NCBI GenBank assembly: GCA_001803565.1
Contig: MHDQ01000201.1
Coordinates: forward strand, 2,298-12,177
From: Nitrospinae bacterium RIFCSPLOWO2_12_FULL_45_22
GTDB taxonomy: Bacteria > 2-12-FULL-45-22
DNA: 9,880 bases
Reading direction: 5' to 3'
The notes under the pieces are model-generated. The model was not told where the DNA came from. It did no database searches and saw only the letters and a list, made by a program, of their open reading frames with translations. Shown here in pieces: positions 7,082 through 9,880 of the stretch (position 1 is the stretch's first letter; each line of letters begins with the position of its first letter). A program made the translations under genes and the position numbers.

Positions 7082-7305
7082 CTCAACTTGTATTTTGTCT
7101 TATCAAGACCCGAAGTATCCATCCGGAAATGTACCGCAAGAGAGCCTGGACAATGAGATGTTTGAGCGGATTTGGTACTTCTGCTGAGCATAAGCAGAGG
7201 ATTAAGGCCTTGGATGAATTAGGGCAACAAGCCCCCAGTCTTCTATTTGATCTTCCCACCTCTATGATGTTTACCCATAAGGAAAGAGGGTATCCGCATG
7301 ACTGA
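7081..7305 (+). pseudogene. Methylmalonyl-CoA-mutase-like N-terminal fragment 1 (truncated at both ends)
   Basis: The frame open from 7081 to the TGA at 7303-7305 encodes, from about 7108, IHPEMYRKRAWTMR then SGFGTSAEHKQR and SLLFDLPTSMMF. This matches the substrate-CoA-binding start of the mutase TIM barrel, as in [20 protein letters not shown] and [10 protein letters not shown]. Compared with P. shermanii mutase residues as I remember them, Met78, Arg82, Thr85 and Arg87 are kept, Tyr75 is His and Tyr89 is Leu. The similarity begins at 7105-7110 and stops at about 7266. The rest of the frame (THKERGYPHD) runs through the ribosome binding site of kinase copy 2 and overlaps its start. There is no start codon with a Shine-Dalgarno sequence; ATG 7153 is inside the WTM motif. 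The remaining mutase, of more than 400 residues, is absent. It is best read as a relic whose 3' part was replaced by the kinase module. Confidence 0.65.
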
Positions 7306-8335
7306 CCAAAATGATACTATAGAAAACAAATTTAAGACCTTTCTTCGTACTAAGATACCAGGTGCCAGGGAGCTTACTTTAACCAATTTTACCAGAATGA
7401 CCGAGGGTTTTTCCTATGAGACCTACCTAGTTGATGCTCAGTGGACAGAGGATAATAATATAGTCTCTCAAGGTTTTGCCATTAGAATGGTCCCCGAAGC
7501 TGGGGTCGTGGAGCCATACGACATTGAAGCCCATTACAAAATTTTAAAGGTAGTAGAAGATACACCAGTCCCGGCCCCGAAGCCCTACTGGTTAGTAATG
7601 GATAGCCATATCTTGGGGAGGCCCTTTTTTGTTATGGAGAAAGTTGAAGGAGAAGTGCCCATACCGTTTGGGTTCAAAAATCATCCTATATTTAAAGACC
7701 CGGCAAAACGGCTAAAAATGGCAAGGAATTTGATCCAGGTCTTGGCTGATTACCAGTCTATTGACTGGCGCAAATGTAGAGAGTTCCTGCCCGTTCCACA
7801 AGAAGAGACCGATCCTGCCCGGATGGAGATTGAGCGATGGGAAAGGAATATTGAGAAATTTAAGATCTTCCCCCAGCCCTTTCTGAAGGAAGTAAACATC
7901 TGGCTAAAGAGAAATATGCCCAGAACTCCATTCTTTACCTTAACTCATGGTGACTTTAGGGTAGGTAACTTCATCTGGCGGGATGATAGGATAGTTGCCT
8001 TTTTAGATTGGGAAATGCCAGGTATTGGTGACCCTATGATGGACCTGGCATGGATTTGCTGGAAAATCTTCCGCCTTGACGATCCTAACCTGATGTGCAT
8101 GTTGATAGAGCGGGAAGAGCTTTATCGTATTTACGAAGAGTTGACCGGGATACAAGTTGATGAAGAACGGATTTTTTATTGGGAGGTGTTTGCTAACTAT
8201 AAGGCGGCCTCAATATTTATTAGTGGTGTCAGGGCCTTTAGCGATGGGAAAAATAGAGATGTGAGATTGATCTCTTTGCAAGAGTCTATCCATTATACCT
8301 GTCTTAAGGAGTTAACTGAGTTGCTTAATTTCTAA
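7298..8335 (+). CDS. APH-family phosphotransferase, ACAD10/11 kinase-domain type (copy 2)
   Basis: The 345-residue paralogue of copy 1 keeps the fold landmarks MTEGFSYET (34-42), RPFFVMEKVEGEVPIP, THGDFRVGN (His217, Asp219, Asn224) and FLDWEMPGIGDP (Asp237). It should be an active ATP-dependent kinase. Differences from copy 1 cluster outside these motifs. In the helix before the DW motif, copy 1 has LAQIHRVDW with the family's usual His, whereas copy 2 has LADYQSIDW, a His to Gln change. The C-terminal helical half is also diverged, which suggests a changed substrate or partner surface rather than decay. The start at 7298 is supported by AGAGGG (7285-7290) 7 bases upstream. It overlaps the tail of mutase fragment 1 and is followed after 14 bases by its helical partner gene. 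Confidence 0.9.
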   Translation: MTDQNDTIENKFKTFLRTKIPGARELTLTNFTRMTEGFSYETYLVDAQWTEDNNIVSQGFAIRMVPEAGVVEPYDIEAHYKILKVVEDTPVPAPKPYWLVMDSHILGRPFFVMEKVEGEVPIPFGFKNHPIFKDPAKRLKMARNLIQVLADYQSIDWRKCREFLPVPQEETDPARMEIERWERNIEKFKIFPQPFLKEVNIWLKRNMPRTPFFTLTHGDFRVGNFIWRDDRIVAFLDWEMPGIGDPMMDLAWICWKIFRLDDPNLMCMLIEREELYRIYEELTGIQVDEERIFYWEVFANYKAASIFISGVRAFSDGKNRDVRLISLQESIHYTCLKELTELLNF

Positions 8336-8349
8336 AAGGGGGGTTTATA

Positions 8350-8856
8350 ATGCAACTCTTTATTGATCAGCTTTTGAAGGGAATTATTTATTCTCTCGAT
8401 CAGGTAATCCTTCCTGGTCTCTCCTCTCCATATCTAAGGGCCCAAGCCATAGCTATTAGTTCCAGCCTAAGGAATTTAGCCACTAGACTTGCTTCCTTAG
8501 ATCAAGTCTTAGGGTATCAAAATCATTCATTAAAATCTATATTTCAAAGCCTCGAAAAAATCATTGACTCATCCCCTGAACTCTCTAATGATAAGACTTC
8601 TATGGGATTGAAGGAGAAAATTGAGGGGCAATGGGCCAAAATCTATGATACCAAACAGCTTTTAGCAGATGAAAATTATGATTTAAAATTGCTCCTCGAG
8701 GAGATTATTGGGAGCTTATGGGAGATAGAGGATCGAATCGCCATTCAAAGCTTGAGAGAACTGCATGGTCAGATTCGTCAATTCCTTAAACAGGAAGTGG
8801 AGACCGAATTAAGCCTCCTAACACCACCTGATATGGCGCAAGTTTCCAAGGGATAA
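8350..8856 (+). CDS. Small all-helical protein of unknown function, partner of kinase copy 2
   Basis: The 168-residue protein is homologous to the protein at 5353-5874. Shared features are the N-terminal IIYSLDQVILPGL segment, the AQAIAISSSLRNLA helix, a central acidic/basic helical stretch and a C-terminal LRELHGQIRQFLKQE helix. The pair is clearly less conserved than the two kinases beside them. Nothing suggests export or membrane insertion. A strong AGGGGGG lies 6 bases before the ATG. The ATG comes 14 bases after the kinase stop, the same arrangement as in the other copy. Conservation of the pairing through duplication and divergence indicates functional dependence on the kinase. Function unknown. 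Confidence 0.85.
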   Translation: MQLFIDQLLKGIIYSLDQVILPGLSSPYLRAQAIAISSSLRNLATRLASLDQVLGYQNHSLKSIFQSLEKIIDSSPELSNDKTSMGLKEKIEGQWAKIYDTKQLLADENYDLKLLLEEIIGSLWEIEDRIAIQSLRELHGQIRQFLKQEVETELSLLTPPDMAQVSKG

Positions 8857-8863
8857 GCCACAG

Positions 8864-9097
8864 ATGAGCCAACATGCCTTAGGCTTCGGTTTGCCGGAAC
8901 ATTCCAGAGAGCGGTATGAGGCGTATAGAAGATCACAACCCCTGAGGACTAAGGGAAGAGAACCTGCCTATTTTCTGGCGGGAGATATACCCAGCAACAA
9001 TGGGATGGATCCTGATGAACCCGAGGCCAGAGGTAGAATAGGTGTTTGTGGTGTTAGTTTAAGCACCCTAAAAGATTTTTTGAAAAAGGGTGAGTAA
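8864..9097 (+). pseudogene. Methylmalonyl-CoA-mutase-like N-terminal fragment 2
   Basis: The 77 codons from ATG 8864 read QHALGFGLPEHSRERYEAY, then AYFLAGDIPSNNGMDPDEP and RGRIGVCGVSLSTLKDF. Segment by segment this follows the mutase pattern [52 protein letters not shown]. The fragment starts 7 bases after the helical-protein stop with only a weak distant AAGGG, and ends inside the convergent HAD gene, so the barrel and the B12 domain are missing. It covers the same part of the mutase as fragment 1 but is a different, more diverged sequence. The two therefore come from two mutase genes, not from one split gene. A small expressed protein cannot be ruled out, because the frame has a start, a stop and no internal break. 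Confidence 0.6.
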
Positions 9098-9778
9098 TTC
9101 ATCAACACTCTTAATAGATAGGCAATCTAAATCATTATAATACCCTAAAGGATCAACCAGGACGGGGAATATACCGGCCCTTACAGCCCCCAATACATCA
9201 ACGGGATATATATCACCCACATGGACAGCTTCATAAGGCTGAACACCCGCCCGTTCTAAAGCCAAGAAAAAGATCCGGGGATCAGGTTTCTCATAATTTA
9301 CTTCTTTTGAGTCAATAATGAAATGAAAATAAGGTGTTAGCCCAAATTTATCCAGGGCTTTCCGGAGATTACCATCGGCATTGGATACAATACCAAGAAT
9401 GTAGCCCCATTTTTGGAGGAGTTTCAAGGTAGTATAAGTACTTGGTGAGATGTTATTAAAGAGCTCTGCAATAGTCCCTCTGCTATTCACTAATTCCCTT
9501 GTCTTTGCTAAATCGGCTTCCGGGAGGCCCATTTCATGGAAGATAACATCGAAATATAGTATTAATGGCTGGGGATGAGCATCTTCTCCTACGGTTTTAA
9601 GCACCTTAGCTAGTTTATCCTTGGCCCGGTACTCAGCTAACATAAAGTCTCTCTCTTCTATAAAAATACCCAATTTTGCTAAGCTCTGGCGCAATTTATT
9701 ATAGTTGGGGAATATCAGGGTATTCCCGGCATCAAAAAGTATAGCCCTTATTTGTCTTGGATCCCATTGTGCTCTCAT
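9068..9778 (-). CDS. HAD-superfamily (subfamily IA) hydrolase
   Basis: The 236-residue protein has all four HAD motifs. These are I, ILFDAGNTL (nucleophile Asp16); II, IVSNADG (Ser132); III, the lysine of YEKPDPRIF (Lys164); and IV, VHVGDIYPVD (Asp189, Asp194). A helical cap (about residues 25-105) lies between motifs I and II, as in subfamily IA phosphatases and haloacid dehalogenase relatives. The residue two after the nucleophile is Gly18 instead of the usual Asp that acts as general acid/base in phosphatases. FDAGNTL variants are known in the family, so the enzyme may be slow, use another substrate or be a non-phosphatase. The 3' end overlaps mutase fragment 2 on the other strand by 30 bases. 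There is no strong Shine-Dalgarno before 9778 (only GTGAG). The palindrome at 9818-9835 suggests regulation. Confidence 0.88.
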   Translation of the reverse strand: MRAQWDPRQIRAILFDAGNTLIFPNYNKLRQSLAKLGIFIEERDFMLAEYRAKDKLAKVLKTVGEDAHPQPLILYFDVIFHEMGLPEADLAKTRELVNSRGTIAELFNNISPSTYTTLKLLQKWGYILGIVSNADGNLRKALDKFGLTPYFHFIIDSKEVNYEKPDPRIFFLALERAGVQPYEAVHVGDIYPVDVLGAVRAGIFPVLVDPLGYYNDLDCLSIKSVDELLTLFQKIF

Positions 9779-9817
9779 AATATATTCTCACGACTTTATT
9801 AGATTGAGTTGTATTTG

Positions 9818-9835
9818 TGCAAAAATGTTTTTGCA
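9818..9835. promoter_or_regulatory. Perfect palindrome over the presumed HAD gene promoter
   Basis: TGCAAAAATGTTTTTGCA is an 8-base perfect inverted repeat with a 2-base centre, 40-57 bases before the HAD start. A minus-strand -35-like TTGCAC (9822-9817) overlaps its edge, with AATAAA/TAATAA (9801-9795) 15-16 bases downstream as a weak -10. The layout fits a repressor operator; the repressor is unknown. With no T-run beyond the arms and no gene end nearby, a terminator is less likely. Confidence 0.5.
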
Positions 9836-9880
9836 TCCTTTTCCCATGAAGCGGTATATTATCAAAAGGAAATGTAAGGG

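Noticed and set aside
6978-7187. Plus-strand 69-codon frame in the kinase-kinase spacer
   Set aside because: It runs through the AT-rich promoter-like stretch and is in a different frame from the mutase-like translation, which explains the bases better.
5892-8335. Aminoglycoside-resistance reading of the two kinases
   Set aside because: The extended MTEGFSYET, RPFFVMEKVEGEVPIP and FLDWEM motifs and the CoA-type neighbours fit the ACAD10/11 kinase group rather than antibiotic kinases.
7081-9097. One mutase gene interrupted by insertion of the kinase module
   Set aside because: Fragments 1 and 2 cover the same region of the mutase and differ in sequence, so they are not the two halves of one gene.
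9846-9880. Possible plus-strand gene starting at ATG 9846 and running off the window
   Set aside because: There is no ribosome binding site, only 11 codons are visible, and the window end prevents any test.

Overview
The window reads like an accessory catabolic region from an anaerobic or facultatively anaerobic bacterium. The gene types are an AmmeMemoRadiSam-type MEMO protein, a family III CoA-transferase, an iron-sulfur member of the old yellow enzyme group, acyl-CoA-type kinases and pieces of B12-dependent acyl-CoA mutases. They resemble loci in Desulfobacterota, Chloroflexota and clostridial anaerobes, but the sequence alone does not fix the taxon. I found no rRNA, tRNA, CRISPR array, transposase or phage gene.

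Layout. Positions 1-761 (minus) hold an AEC-family membrane transporter cut by the window edge. It follows a MEMO-domain gene (751-1995, minus) with which it overlaps. Divergent from that pair is a CaiB/BaiF CoA-transferase (2155-3360, plus). A hairpin-rich spacer follows. Then a minus-strand block reads in the order kinase (5892-6911), small helical protein (5353-5874), a 5'-truncated gene carrying an RDHSWG motif (4916-5344) and a short FMN/Fe-S oxidoreductase (3621-4802). The oxidoreductase has a hairpin element on each side.

From 7298 on the plus strand the kinase plus small-helical-protein pair occurs again (7298-8335 and 8350-8856), divergent from the first pair. The two kinases agree at roughly half of their residues and the two helical proteins are recognisably homologous, so this is a diverged, inverted duplication of a two-gene module. 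The plus-strand copy is bracketed by two different N-terminal fragments of methylmalonyl-CoA-mutase-like genes. One lies just upstream (about 7081-7305, mostly in a frame without its own start) and the other just downstream (8864-9097). A HAD-family hydrolase (9068-9778, minus) closes the window, with a perfect palindrome over its likely promoter.

How the parts may work together (inference). CaiB would load CoA onto a carboxylic acid or exchange CoA between acids. The FMN/Fe-S enzyme would reduce or oxidise an enoyl or dienoyl intermediate. The kinases, which look like the APH domain of ACAD10/ACAD11, could phosphorylate a hydroxy-acyl-CoA. The most interesting point is the conserved kinase/helical-protein pair, present in two diverged copies. 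The second is the set of truncated genes at the edges of these pairs, which suggests the locus has been reshuffled repeatedly.
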